Positions 1-11,407 of a stretch of DNA of 64,000 nt are shown in pieces. The translations under genes were made by a program, and so were the position numbers. The stretch lies in assembly GCA_963691815.1 (NCBI GenBank), contig OY829662.1, positions 19,684,276-19,748,275 on the forward strand, written 5' to 3'. The stretch's first letter is position 1; every line of letters starts with the position of its first letter. The DNA comes from Echiichthys vipera. Its lineage: Eukaryota; Chordata; Actinopteri; Perciformes; Trachinidae. Under the pieces are notes generated by a model. It searched no databases, had not been told where the DNA came from, and saw nothing but the letters and a program-made list of their open reading frames with translations.

Positions 1-1897
1 TCCACATTTTTGCACATGATCAGGTTTAGGTTTTCATAGGGACCTAAAAGTTAGAGACAGAGGCTATGATTTCATCTTAACAATATAGGTTATAATCATG
101 AGATCATGTTATTTTTCATATCTATTGAGAAATAGTAAATCTAAGCAGCACTCAGATGAAACATCTGACACCTGAGTGGCTGCTCATGAGTCGTATGGCC
201 AAAATACATGAGGAACAGATGCGCAGCAGGGTTTGTTTATTTTTTACCTGCCACACAGACTCCATCAGCAGCATGTGGCTGTAGCCAGCTTCACTGTGTT
301 TCATTGAGTTTTAATGAAGTTGGTATTGCAGGGTTTAGAAGCTCTGCTGCCTCACATTGTCCTCTGATACATTAAGGTATCTTAATAATTTTAAAACAGA
401 TTGTACTCCTTTTTTATACAGTTCTTTGTAGTTTTTACCTGTTGGAGGGACAACAAATCTATTGTATTAAGTGCCTTGAACTGCCACAGTTTCATAATAC
501 AGAGGTGCACTTGTTTAATGTTAATAATGTACTGTATGCTCTTCATGTAAATGCATTTTAAGTCATTTTCTCATTGTTTTATCTTGAAGATATAATTAGC
601 ATTTCTGGATTGATACTGTATTTTAGTGACTTAGGTCCTTTATAATTTCAGACGGCTCACTGGTAGAGTACTGCAGTAGATTGCACCGTGTGATAATGCA
701 TACTTTTAATGATAGCTTGAAGTAGAATACTTTCAGAGGTAGACTGAAAATATGTGATCTGTTGACAGCACTGAATGTATTCTGTGGAGAGGTCTCAAAG
801 CACTGTTATGTTGTTAAGTCACAGTAATGGACAAAAAAACGACACTATAAACCATATATACCTGTATATACGGTATATAAGTGTTGTTCTCTCAAACTAA
901 CACACAGTCCAGCCTGTGAATATTAAGACCACAATTTTAAAAACAAAATATGCTTAGCATGCCCTCGCCTGCTACAAAAAAACGAATCCCTTTCTGGAAT
1001 TGAATTTGATTGGCAGCCCCAACAATAATCAGTGATTCTCTCTTATCTTTAGCCTTGGCCTCACCACAGTGCCCCAACACACCAAGGGGCACCATAGTAA
1101 AACATTTTAAAAAGCCAGCATCTGGACGCAGCTTACAAAGGAAATAGGGTTTCCTAGAACTGCACTAAAATACAACCCTGTCACTGTAGAATTACATGTC
1201 TATGAAGTAAACATGCAACATCGGAGGGCACATTAAATATTTCATAGCTCAGTACTTGATAGTCTAATACTGTCTAGTGTCGGGCAACAGAGCTTCATGA
1301 AGAGGCTGCTGAAACATTATGTAAATTAAGAAAAGCACTGTTTCTAATACTAAAATTCCAGGAACATTCAAACTTGGAAAACTTGCCAGGGGAATAAACG
1401 GGAATAAACTCTAGCTGTATTTAACTTGTCATTTACAGACATGTATAAAAAATTTGTAATCTCATAAGGAGATGTTTGTTTAGACAATTTTTTTGGAAAA
1501 TATTTTTGACTGCATCTATTTGTCAGTAGAACTTCAATGGATTTCTTTAATAAAACAACAACTATCTTGTTTAAACACATTTTGATTTAGTATTTTCTAG
1601 ACTGATAAATGAATATATTTAGCCCAGTAATATCATTATAAGTTACCCGACTGGATGTAGTAATTGGGATCAAATGCAGTGATGTTGCCTCAAAAGCCCT
1701 GCTGTAGTGTGCAGTATTTATATATTAGACATTTCATGCCTTTATGCCTCATCGTTTAAACTACAATTCCAATCATTGTGTCTGCACTGTATTTGTGAAC
1801 CCTTTAAACATTTCTTTAAATCAAGTTTTTGAAACTGCACATCTTAAAATGACCTACTTGATATTTTAAGGAGGAGAATTTAAAGGATATAAGAGAC
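1..1897. other. Unannotated AT-rich non-coding stretch
   Basis: I see no gene or recognisable mobile element here. There is a short AT-rich inverted repeat (arms at 855-862 and 872-879) and two GGGAATAAAC-like motifs near 1385-1410 of the kind found in common fish repeats. All open frames are short and unremarkable. Confidence 0.6.
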
Positions 1898-1911
1898 CAA
1901 TATTATACAAT
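1898..1911. repeat. Target-site duplication, left copy
   Basis: CAATATTATACAAT, identical to 2263-2276, abutting the GAAT tail of the SINE. Confidence 0.9.
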
Positions 1912-2262
1912 TCATTCATTCATTCATGTTCAACCGCTTGTCTCTGTCGGGGTTGCAAGGGGGCTGGAGCCGATCCCAGCTGACATCGAGCGTGAGGCGG
2001 GGTCCACCCTGGACAGGACGCCAGTTTATCAGGGCGCATAGAGACGCACAGAGACAGACAACCATTCAGACCTACGGGCAATTAAGAGTCACCAATTAAC
2101 CTAACACGTGCATGTCTTTGGACTGAGGGAGGAAATCGGAGAACCCGGAGAAAACCCAAGCAGACACGGGGAGAACATTCAAACTCCACACAGAAGGGCC
2201 CCAGCCGGGATTCGAACCAGTGAGGCAACAGTGCTGACCACCACACCACCGTATATATGCCA
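1912..2262 (-). mobile_element. V-SINE (DANA/mermaid type), nearly full length
   Basis: A tRNA-derived SINE read on the minus strand. Its tRNA-like head lies at the right end: an A-box-like segment (about 2226-2244) and a B-box-like GGTTCGAATCC-type segment (near 2210-2220). The body holds the conserved vertebrate V-SINE core, ending in CCAAAGACATGCACG. The tail is a run of GAAT units, seen as ATTCATTC at 1912-1926. The element sits between perfect 14-bp direct repeats, CAATATTATACAAT at 1898-1911 and 2263-2276, which mark it as one intact retrotransposition event. Family knowledge: such SINEs are transcribed by RNA polymerase III and mobilised by a partner LINE. Open frames across it are incidental. 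Confidence 0.9.
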
Positions 2263-2276
2263 CAATATTATACAAT
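2263..2276. repeat. Target-site duplication, right copy
   Basis: Identical 14-bp partner of 1898-1911, abutting the tRNA-like head of the SINE. Confidence 0.9.
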
Positions 2277-3219
2277 GTGTCATTAAATTACCAATCTCAT
2301 CTTCTGTTACAAATATGATCCTCATTAATTCCTGGAAAGAAAATAAGTGGCAGCAGAAAAAAAAATTGACGACACTGGCTGTGAAGTAAATCAACGTGTG
2401 GGTGCTATTGAGCGGAGATAATACAAACTTACGTAGAAGTAGTAAAGAAGTTGCTTTGAAAATAAATAGCAGGCAGAGAAACACTAGAACAGGGTGACTT
2501 CCAAAAAAGATGGAGTGACTTGCGCTTTTATCCACAACAACAACTTTATTGTTCCAGAAGCATTAAATGAGCGTAGTGATGGAGCATCACAATCCACCAG
2601 GAATTACACATGAATCCATCTTAGGAGGCCAAGCTTAAGTTATGCATGCCTCATAAAAGTGGAGGAGGTTTTCTATGACACTGAGAGAACGATTCCAGGT
2701 AGAGTCATTCAACTCTGCACAATGTGTTATCAGTCAAAACATTAATCTCTCAAATGAGCTGGAATTAGCATTTGAATTAGCTGAGAAACAAGATGGAGAA
2801 GAAAGGACCAGATGGAGAAGGAGGATTTAGAGGAACCAGATGGGATCTTGGAGAAAACAAACAAGAAGGCAGTGATCAGAAGATTAAATAATACTGCTGC
2901 CCAGTTATGTAATATGGAAAGATCCTGTCTATAAATCAGACTTTTGATTAGTTTATTTTAAACATGTAAAAAAAAAACACTTTTGTGGTTTAAATGCCTT
3001 TGCATGGGGAAAGTAATTGTTTGACAAGATTGTTTTTATTGCGGATCATGATGAAAAAAACACTCACAGTAATTTAATTGTGCTAATTGAGTGCAATGTC
3101 CTTCAGTTTTTCCTCTAACCATATCAAATTATTTGGCCACAGCCCATAAGTTACAGTTCAAATCAAGTAGAATTTATTTCATGTGAGAGAAAAATCCTCT
3201 TCTCATTTGATGTATTCTG
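2277..3219. other. Unannotated non-coding stretch
   Basis: Nothing recognised apart from purine-rich patches around 2790-2840 (repeated AGATGGAGAAG) and short A runs. The right part may be the eroded 3' flank of the Penelope-like fragment that follows. Confidence 0.5.
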
Positions 3220-3489
3220 ATAAAAGAAGAAGAGGGCAGCATAGTAGATTGGAGATAAGTTGTGTCTCAGACCTCCTCCTCTGTTTAGTGATGGTTTCTC
3301 TACTTTTACATAGATGGCTTCTTTTACTCCTCTTTCAAACCATCTGTCCTCTCTGTCCAAGATGTGGACATTGTTGTCATCAAATGAGTGGGCTTTCTAC
3401 TTGAGGTGGACCGGGGAGTCCAGGCCTGAGGAGTTAGCTCTCCTATGTTGGGCCATGCGTTTATGCAGTGGTTTGTTTAGTTTCTCCAA
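3220..3489 (-). pseudogene. Penelope-like retroelement, GIY-YIG endonuclease C-terminal fragment
   Basis: The minus strand encodes the last ~85 residues typical of the GIY-YIG endonuclease domain that ends Penelope-like reverse transcriptases. In order I see VGETKQ (just below 3489), PLHKRMAQHRR, then VHILDREDRWFERGVKEA and PSLNRGGGLRH. Family knowledge: the Y-[IV]-G-x-T stretch and the following R/H residues belong to the nuclease core, and the E-A-x-Y-x-K and PSLN pieces are typical of the C-terminus. It is dead: one extra base shifts frame near 3470 between TKQ and PLHKR, and a TAG lies in frame at 3397-3399. The reverse transcriptase is absent, so the copy is 5'-truncated. Its break coincides with the start of the repeat at 3488-3571, which has the opposite sense. 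A KAP/RING-type host gene is not suggested. Assignment rests on remembered family motifs. Confidence 0.75.
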
Positions 3490-3571
3490 CTGATGAAGCC
3501 TCTTGGATGAGAGGTGAAACGTCTTCCTAGACAAGTAACCAAGTCCAGTTGCTTTCAACTTAAATTGCTTT
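3488..3571 (+). ncRNA. Hammerhead-ribozyme-like repeat, copy 1 (candidate)
   Basis: This 84-bp block recurs at 35212-35295 in opposite orientation with only two differences. On the plus strand it carries all parts of a hammerhead core: CTGATGA at 3490-3496, a hairpin with arms CCTCT (3499-3503) and AGAGG (3510-3514), GAAA at 3516-3519, then C, G, T, C at 3520-3523, where GTC would be the cleavage triplet. The C-G between GAAA and TC leaves almost no stem III, as in the dimer-forming hammerheads described in Penelope-like elements. Deviations: one extra A (3497) between the core and stem II, a G-U closing pair, and stem I is only 2 bp because the left arm is cut at the junction with the Penelope fragment. 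Activity in this copy is therefore doubtful. Confidence 0.45.
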
Positions 3572-4518
3572 GAGGATAACGATGACCTGGACAAATGGGT
3601 TCATTCACAGGCTTATTTAGGATAGTTTTTGACTAAAAAAGATTTGTTTCTAAACATAATGTTTGGTTAAGTAATTTTAATGTGTTTTTGTGCCATTCTG
3701 AGAGCTGTAAATTTATTTTAATGATTATGGAGATTGTATCATAAATCGCAAATATTTTGGCAAGCCATGCCTATTCACCACTCAAAGAAAAAGTCGAAAT
3801 CTTTTGTTTTTATTCACAAAAAGCCCGCTGTCATCCACTGAGAGCAAAGAAAAACTCCTGTCAACTTTCATTTGTCATCGGTCTGTTCGTCTCTGCGGCA
3901 CTCTCTAACCATCCGTCTTCATCTCCAACGTTGGAAGAAAAAACTTCACATGACTCTCAGTGTAAGGCTGTTTTTCCTCAGCCTCTCACTGTCAGACTTA
4001 GTCTCTTGAAAGGGCCATAATACAATAACTCTTGCAAATGTGTCCACGAAAACACATTAATTACACATTACCTTAATGTGACCTTTGCAATAAGGAACAA
4101 ATTGAGCTTCATCGGTCTGGCCTCTCCTTCTCTCTCACTGCTTTCAATGTTTTTCTGTTACATAACTGTCATTTAAGCCCTCATATCCTTCATGTTTTCA
4201 TTTCAGAACTTCTAACTTCAAAGATGAGACATCCTGCTGTTCAAACTGCCAGAATTCTCTTTTCTCTTTGTTATGCAAGCACAATGTGGCATTTGGCAAG
4301 TACTTCTCCATTTACATTATTTGTCAAGAGCAGTGTTAAGGATCGGCCTCTTTATGTAGCCGTCTACTCAAAAGAAATTGGAAAAGTAGTGCTTTTCTCT
4401 TCAATGACAGGCTCTGGACAGTTTACTGGTCTATTTCTCATGATTGCCAGAAGTCCATAGTGAAGATAGAGAGGAACTTTATTGCCTATATCCGTAAAAA
4501 AAAAAGCTTACATGGCTT
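3572..4518. other. Unannotated non-coding stretch
   Basis: No element or exon recognised. An 87-codon open frame at 3757-4020 has no features suggesting a gene. Confidence 0.5.
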
Positions 4519-4861
4519 TAGGCTGTAACTTTTCGTTATCAATTAATCTGACAATCTTTTTCTCGAATAATCGGTTAGTTGTTTGGTTCATAAAATGGTT
4601 AAAAATGTCAACGAGTGTTTTCAAAAACCCAAGATGAAATCCTCAAATGTCTTGTTTCGTCCACAACCCAAAGATATTCAGTTTATGGTCATTAAGAGAG
4701 GACGAAAAAACAGATAATACTTTTAGAAGGTGGAATCAGAGAATTTGGACATTTTTTCCTTTAAAAAATGACTCAAAACGATTAGTCGATTACAAAAATT
4801 GTTGCCAAATAATTCAAACGTTGACAACTAATCAATTAATTGAACAATTATAGCAGCTCTA
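4519..4861 (+). mobile_element. Non-autonomous hAT-like element (TAGGGCTGCAA family), decayed copy
   Basis: The ends match the family TAGGGCTGCAAC...GTTGCAGCTCTA: TAGGCTGTAAC at 4519 and TAGCAGCTCTA ending at 4861. Near both ends are the AATCGATTAAT-like repeats typical of this fish family. The middle holds shared words (CCCAAGATGA, CAAATGTCTTG, CACAACCCAAAGATATTCAG, GGAATCAGAGAATTTGGAC) that recur in reverse at 20385-20630 and 44647-44916, which is the internal evidence for a family. No transposase is encoded. The flanking 8-mers do not match, so the duplication has decayed. Confidence 0.75.
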
Positions 4862-7488
4862 CATCATGCCGAGACGATCTATGCCCACGCCCGTATCAAG
4901 TTTGTTACATTCCTATACAGATTTATTAAAAGTTCAGTTTGAACAGTTGAGGATGGCAGTACATGCTCCTTTCTGGTTCATGACTTAGATATAAAAAACA
5001 TCACTTTTGTAAAAAGCATACCAGTGCTAATACACAAATACAAGTATGTTGTGGATTTAGGTCTGGCCGAATGACAATATTAGATTCTTCATTCTTGTTT
5101 ATAACGCAGGGGCAAAAAGAATCATTTTTATTGCCCAACTGCAGAAAATAATCATAATACTGTACACTGTACCTAGAGGGGTATTATGTGATTATCGATC
5201 GGTACCAATGACTCAAAAAACTTCACGAAGCAGCTTTCAGAACTCAATTTCTCGCCCATATTCTGTTTTGGAACAAAAATGTCTCTCTACTGCAGCAATA
5301 TTTAACAGCTCAGCGGTGGAGAACAGTGCTATAAGCGACTCGCTTCAAAGGAGATTTTGTTCTGAAGCCAACAAAGCAAGTCATGGCCCGAGCAGCAGCT
5401 CAAAGAGGTGCTGCCTTAATTTTTCTTGCTCCAGACTCCCTGACAAAGAGACTGATTAGAGGTCTAGAGGCCAAACAATGAGTCTTCTTTGCTACTGCTG
5501 GAGATATAAAAAGGAATAAATAGAGTCCCGCCGTGACATTCATAGATCTACAGAAGAAATAATGCTCACACTGGTCATTTAAAACTTTATTACAAAGTTT
5601 TCTTTTACATTTTACAATATAGTTGTATGGTAATGAAATAAAAGAACTGCATAGTTAGTGCTGACTGAATGATTTATGAACTGCTTGAAGTCAGGGTGAA
5701 CACTGGTCTGGACTTCAATATTACTTCTTTAAAATGGAGGTGAACTCGACTGTCCAGGTGTGAAATTGTCATCCTCCGCCCTTCACTGAGAACTTCCAGA
5801 CTGTATCTTACAGTAAACGTGGGAAACTGTTCCCAGCATCCCATTATATGTGATTATTTCTGCCTTTACTTGATTAAAAGCAAAATGTCCACATTGTCTT
5901 GTTAATTGCTGCATTATTTATTTAATACAACACTTAACTGTGAGGTTTGTTTTTTGTGTGTGGGGAGGACATTTTAACAAGTTTAAACATTAGACAATCT
6001 TGTCTCCAACCTACAACTCACTTAACATTCATGTGCTGTACAAACCGAGCAGCAAAGCGTCATGTTAATTAATGATAAGCTACATACCGCAGCATGACTC
6101 TAACCTGCACTACTAACCTGTAGTGAAATATGACTTTTTGTCACATGGTTGGCTGCAATTTCACCCTAGGGAAAAGCTGCAAATGGCAGAAAAGCAGATA
6201 TGGAGCTAAAACCGAACAGTGCCGGAGATAATGTAAAGATACAGGACCTCTCATTTATTATATACACACGTTTATACACACAAACAAGGTATCTTTATTG
6301 AGGCAGAGTGGGCAGGTCTTTGCCAGGCAGTAAACCGCCATCTGTCATGGCTGCTGATGAGGCTGCAGTTGCTCTTTCACATTGAAACGTGTCTGATACA
6401 ATCATGATAATAAAAGGTGAGCAAATTAACTGGTATGACCTCCGTTCCTTGATGTTTCTTTTTTGACTCTCCTGACAGATAAGAGCTCACAGCAGGCAGC
6501 CTGTGAACCGAACAAATAGAACAGATAACACTAAAAACATTTGTGGTTGTTTCCTTTTAAGGTTGCAGGAGTAACAAAGATTGCCACTGAAATGAAGATA
6601 AGATTAAAATGAGTCTGGAAAGTATAGAAAGATGTTTCAGCTTGCCAACACCACAGCGTATTCAGTGTATTAGAATGCAAACATTTAGAAAATGGTAATA
6701 TCCCTGGTGGTCAATCTGGGTACTTTCCAGTCAGTTCAGTTTCACAATTTCTCATCTAAAGTGCTAAACTCCATGGGATCTTTAATCACAGGCATCCGGC
6801 GCCTCAGGGATAAATCTCGTAGGATTTAACTGAGCAATCACACCACACTGAAGACACATGAGTACAAAAACAACTTAAATTTCAATAGATATTTCTGGGC
6901 AGTAACACTGCAAACCCCTCTGAGAAATGCAGCATTGTTGTTCACATCTCACTGAGGAAGATCAGAGGGAAAAGATGTGTTGTGTTGTGCATTTAATACC
7001 AATTAATATTGAAAACAACCACAAAAGAGTTTGTACTGCTGATGAAGAAGAACAATACCCAACTGGATCATCAGCATAACAGTGATTTAAGTTGTCACAA
7101 ATGTTTTTTAAATACAGTACTTACACAAGATTGTCCTTCTAGAGCCCTGGGGCATGCCCTTAGATTTGTGGCAAACTATTCTTCCTTAAATATATCAATT
7201 GTTGCAGTGGTGCTACAACAATTAAAGCGCTAAATCCTAGTCATATCTATAAATCAATTCTTAATATTTGAGGCATCTACACCAACACACACCAGCAACA
7301 TCCCACACACAGAAAACGATCTCCCAAAATGTCTTCGGATCAACTGCACCTTTTACAATTCTTTTAAAGCTCAGATCTCACAGCAGCCTCCACTTCGGAC
7401 TTCTAAATAAAACATCTTCGCAGGGTTAACGGCCTGTACCAAACACACATGCACAGTCAGCAAATGGCTATGAGGGTGAGTTAGTGTA

Positions 7489-7491
<3 letters not shown>
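4862..7491. other. Unannotated non-coding stretch
   Basis: About 2.6 kb without a recognised element. There is a small hairpin (arms AAAACTTT and AAAGTTTT within about 5580-5601). Only chance-length open frames. Confidence 0.5.

Positions 7492-7533
<42 letters not shown>
7492..7533. repeat. (GT)n microsatellite
   Basis: About 21 uninterrupted GT units. Confidence 0.97.
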
Positions 7534-7534
<1 letters not shown>

Positions 7535-8806
7535 TCCAGCTTAGTAGGGCCACAAACGTATCGCATTATGTCATCCTTCAGTGCCGGTAATGAGCGCCAT
7601 ATCACACTTACTCCATCTTCAAGGTCCCTTCAGACACAAACCTCATAAAGTAAACACACTGACGAGAACTGGAGAGACTGAGGAGGCGTTTATGAGTTTG
7701 TTGCAGAGAATGTTCAGATTATTCAGAAGTTACAGATAAATAATGGTATCTGCATGATGGAATACGTTTAAAATGCTCTGTAGTACCAAAGTAATGAACT
7801 AAGTTATTGGCAGAGATGCAATCCATCTGCAGAAAAAAGACAATCTCCTTGTGGGGCATCCCAGATGGCTTACAAGAAGCAAAAGAATGCAGAACTGGTG
7901 ATGTGATGTTTGGTTACATTAGAGGGTCTGAGCCTGTTGTAGCTCTGTGTTTTGACCCCTCAGTTAACTTCATTTTTGTTCTCAAACTTTCATCAACCTC
8001 ATTTTCACCAGCTGTTTTCACTGAAAAAGCTGTGATAAGACCATGGTTCACTACATGCTGTGTACCAAACAACAGCAGGCAACCTAAACACCTGACTGGT
8101 GTTACAGACAGATATGTCCCTCAGGAAGTGGTGAAGACCAGAACCGAGAATAGTCTTTTGACAAATTCACAGTGCAAAGAACTATTTCCTCAGTTGAGAG
8201 TCTATCATTTGGGAGACATTAGTCTCTCTGTCTGTTTTCACGGTAGATTTCTTTCCGTTTGATTACAAGACATCGATACAAAATGTTTTGTCTCGAAAGA
8301 TTCCCTTTTTCTTTGATTCCCCAACACTGGCACCAAAATTGACATCCACTGTTGACCAATAAAAGCTGCTCTGCTGCTGCATTTAAATCGCTGGAAATAA
8401 TAAAATTGGAACACTGGCCATATTTGGTGCATTATATACAGCAATAACACACATAAATACACCAAGAAACAACAGCATGGGTCCAGAAATGTCAAATACA
8501 TCACAAATAACTGTTTCAAAGGCTCAATGGGATGTGATATTCAATCTTTTGTGCAAAATACATTTCTCCTTGACAAGGTCAGTAATACTGGTGACAATTA
8601 TGATGCTAGATATCCTGATGCAACATGAAACTGACATGAAATGCTCTCACCCTAGACAATTCTGCCATCTTTCTTTCCATCTCTGCTCTCTGAAAATGTT
8701 CAGCTTCCCGGGACTAACTGAGATCGATGTCAGGGACACAAAAGAAAGGAAATGTCCAGAATTGTTCTCTAAAATCATCTTTTACAAGCTCCAAGGCCTT
8801 GATCTC

Positions 8807-8808
<2 letters not shown>
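7534..8808. other. Unannotated stretch with one unrecognised 151-codon open frame
   Basis: An open frame on the plus strand at 7807-8262 encodes a composition-neutral peptide that I do not recognise. It shows no signal peptide, repeat or motif. I regard it as chance, but it is one of the two longest non-repeat frames in the window. Confidence 0.4.

Positions 8809-8839
<31 letters not shown>
8809..8839. repeat. (CA)n microsatellite
   Basis: About 15 CA units. Confidence 0.95.
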
Positions 8840-8843
<4 letters not shown>

Positions 8844-10389
8844 GAGGACACAGCTGCTAACCTCTGATCCACTTATTGTCCTTCTCTACACCCAGGATCA
8901 ACAACAGGCCACAGGGATAAAACAAGAGTAGCACAGTGGCTGAACTGCAAAATAAGAAAACTCTGTCACACAGAAAGGAGCACACAAAGTCTGGACACAG
9001 AGTTATAGAGCAGCCAAACTAAGATAAATGCAGTCAAATGAAGAGCTATCGTTTGAGCTTTGTCCACAGGGACAAACTAAGCTGATACATATGTCTGATT
9101 TACGCCTGAAAGGTGGCTTGAGAGTCATCGAGTTTGACAGTTGCTAAATTCCTCCTCTGAGTCATGTCATCCAGAGGACAATGAGCCCGTACTGTGTTAA
9201 TGACGGCTCAATTAAATCATTTTGATGGGATAACACTTGTCCAGAGGCCTCAGTGAAGTTACTCATTAAAATCTAACTTTTCTAAACGGTTTTCTATTCT
9301 TCTCAATTTTACACAATCAAAGCAAAACAAGCAACTTAACCAGGAGATCACAGGATAAAGTCCTTGTTATTCCTCAAATAAGCTTCAAGTTTGTTAAAGA
9401 TCTTGTTTTCCTTCATCTTTTTTTTGTTTTTTATTACTTTACTAGTTAGTCAGTGTAAAAAAGGATGTTGTATCAGTCAAGGAAGGATTTTGTGAGTGAA
9501 ACATCAGCTACAAACAAAAGAAGCAAAAGACTCAACGCCTTCAAACTAAGTGGCTCATTTACTAACCATTCCACAAACTACTATCTGAAACATGTTGGTG
9601 TGTCACTTCGCATCCAATCAGCTTTGTATATACAGTAAGCAGATTTTAACCTGCCTCACACACTCCCACTCACACTGCCTCAGTGTACGGGTAAAAGAGT
9701 GAGCCCCCGTCACAGCAAAATGATTGAGCTGTGAGACTTTTGCTCTTGGTTCCCAGTAAACATAGACAACCTAGAGAAAGGGTCCGAAAGTACAGATGAA
9801 GTGTGTTTTATTCAAAGACATGACCTGCTATGAGTAAGGGTGTTTGTGAAGGACACCTGCCTGTATTTATATTTGTGTCTGAACTTCTGTTCCTGATCTC
9901 TTGGTTGACCAGCTCTCTGAAAATGGACAAACTTGTTCTTTGGGACTTCAAACTGCGCCGCACAGTGATGAACACATCAGATAAACCATCTTAGGTTTAA
10001 AGATGTACTGAACACCCAGCTGAAAATCTTGTTTTGCAAGTGGCATTACTGTGGGTTACAGGTGCACATCTGACCACGTCCACCCAACACACCCAGCATC
10101 GGATCAGGATCAGGATTTTGAACCACAGAGGGCAGCCTTGTGCTTGATTATTCTGTCAAATCTATCTCAAATTAAACTAAACCCTATTCCTACACTAACT
10201 ATTCTATCAAATATACAAGCGCTTGCATTGGGTCATGGCAATGAATTGTTTGTCTGGTTATCAGTAACTCTGAAAGTGACCTGAGGCAGATGTGATAGTT
10301 CTTAAATAATGACATTATATTATTATAAAGATTTGAACTTTTAGAAAAAAATCTGCCTATGACCAGGTGCGGAGCAGGTTTAAGATTAA
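8840..10389. other. Unannotated non-coding stretch
   Basis: No gene or repeat recognised; a T-rich patch lies near 9415-9435. Confidence 0.5.
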
Positions 10390-10397
10390 CCTCAGAT

Positions 10398-11407
10398 TAG
10401 AGCTGCAAAAATTAGCCGACTAATCGTTTAGACGACAGAAAAATATTAGCCAACTCTTTTGATAATCAGTTAATCGTTGAAGTAATTTTTCATGCAAAAT
10501 TGGCAAAAATGCGTTTTTCTGCGCCTACAAATCTGCTTTCCTATTTTTCTATCATATTAAATTCAACATCTTTGGATTTTGGACTGACAAATTAAACATT
10601 AAAAGCTGAAGTATGTAACTTTCTGTAAAAAAATGAATGTTTGATATTTACTTAAACTGTCACTGCTGTACATCCAGACACAATGAGACAAATGATGTGT
10701 GAAAAAGTAAGGCACTCTACTTCTCTTTGTCTGCTCCCAGTGTCATCTGGTAGATCTAACAGATTAAAAAAATAGTCAACGCTGATCAACTATGAAACAA
10801 GACTCTGTTTCTGTATTGCATATTTCTTGTATAAAGGGCTCTCAGAAACATAATATAGGTTACCATTTAGCTGTAAAGTAAGAAAGTTTGTCCAACCGGT
10901 CGGCTGGTGGACTGTTACAGCAGGGATTGGTTTTAACTCGACCTGGTCACAGTTTTTCTCATTTTACAGTCAGTAAAAAAAAATGTAAAATGTCTCTGAA
11001 AACACTTTATGCAAGAAATAGGTAATACAATAACAGAATATTGATTTATATTTGCCTTGTTTCACAGTTTTATCGGAAATCAGAGCAGATACTGACACAG
11101 TGTCACACACTCCTCGGCTCTGAGGTTGTTTTTCTTCAGGTGCGGTGAAAACTAGAAGATGACATTAGGAGCAGTCAGGAACAGAAGTTGGTGGTAAAGA
11201 GACACAAATTTGTGTCTCATTGTGCTGTCAGGATATAGTGACAACCTATTTTTCATAAACGTTCTTGACTTCCGCTTTAAGGACATCACCTTGGAGACTT
11301 GCATGGACACTTTCCAAAATTTCCTGACATTTTAAAGACCAAAAATTAATAGAAGAAATAACTGGCAGATTAATCGATAATGACAATAATCCCTAGTTGC
11401 AGCCCTA
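10398..11407. mobile_element. hAT-like non-autonomous element, interrupted by a nested insertion
   Basis: The left end is TAGAGCTGCAA and the right end, read inward, is TAGGGCTGCAACTAGGG, so they form terminal inverted repeats. The element is bracketed by perfect 8-bp direct repeats, CCTCAGAT at 10390-10397 and 11408-11415, the size made by hAT transposases. Sub-terminal TTAATCG-type words and ATCTTTGG, GGACATCACCTTGG and GACATTTTAAAGACC match the copies at 4519, 20385 and 44647. Relative to those copies the element is split at 10602/11277 by about 680 bp of unrelated DNA (next entry). No coding capacity is visible. Confidence 0.82.
10603..11276. mobile_element. TTAA-flanked non-autonomous DNA element nested in the hAT-like copy
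   Basis: The block lies between TTAA tetramers (10599-10602 and 11277-11280). Its ends are short imperfect inverted repeats: AAGCTGAAGT at the left and, read inward from the right, AGCGGAAGT. The host element continues correctly on both sides when this block is removed, as judged from the related copies in the window, so it is an insertion and not a divergent middle. A TTAA target is typical of piggyBac-type transposition, and the GAAGTATGTAACTTT start is common in small fish DNA elements; class assignment is inference. It encodes no recognisable protein. Confidence 0.65.

Noticed and set aside
2108..2535. Open frames of 93 and 118 codons
   Set aside because: They run through the V-SINE and its flanks, so they are accidental.
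7807..8262. 151-codon open frame on the plus strand
   Set aside because: No recognisable domain, repeat or splice context. A frame of this length is expected occasionally in 64 kb of six-frame sequence.
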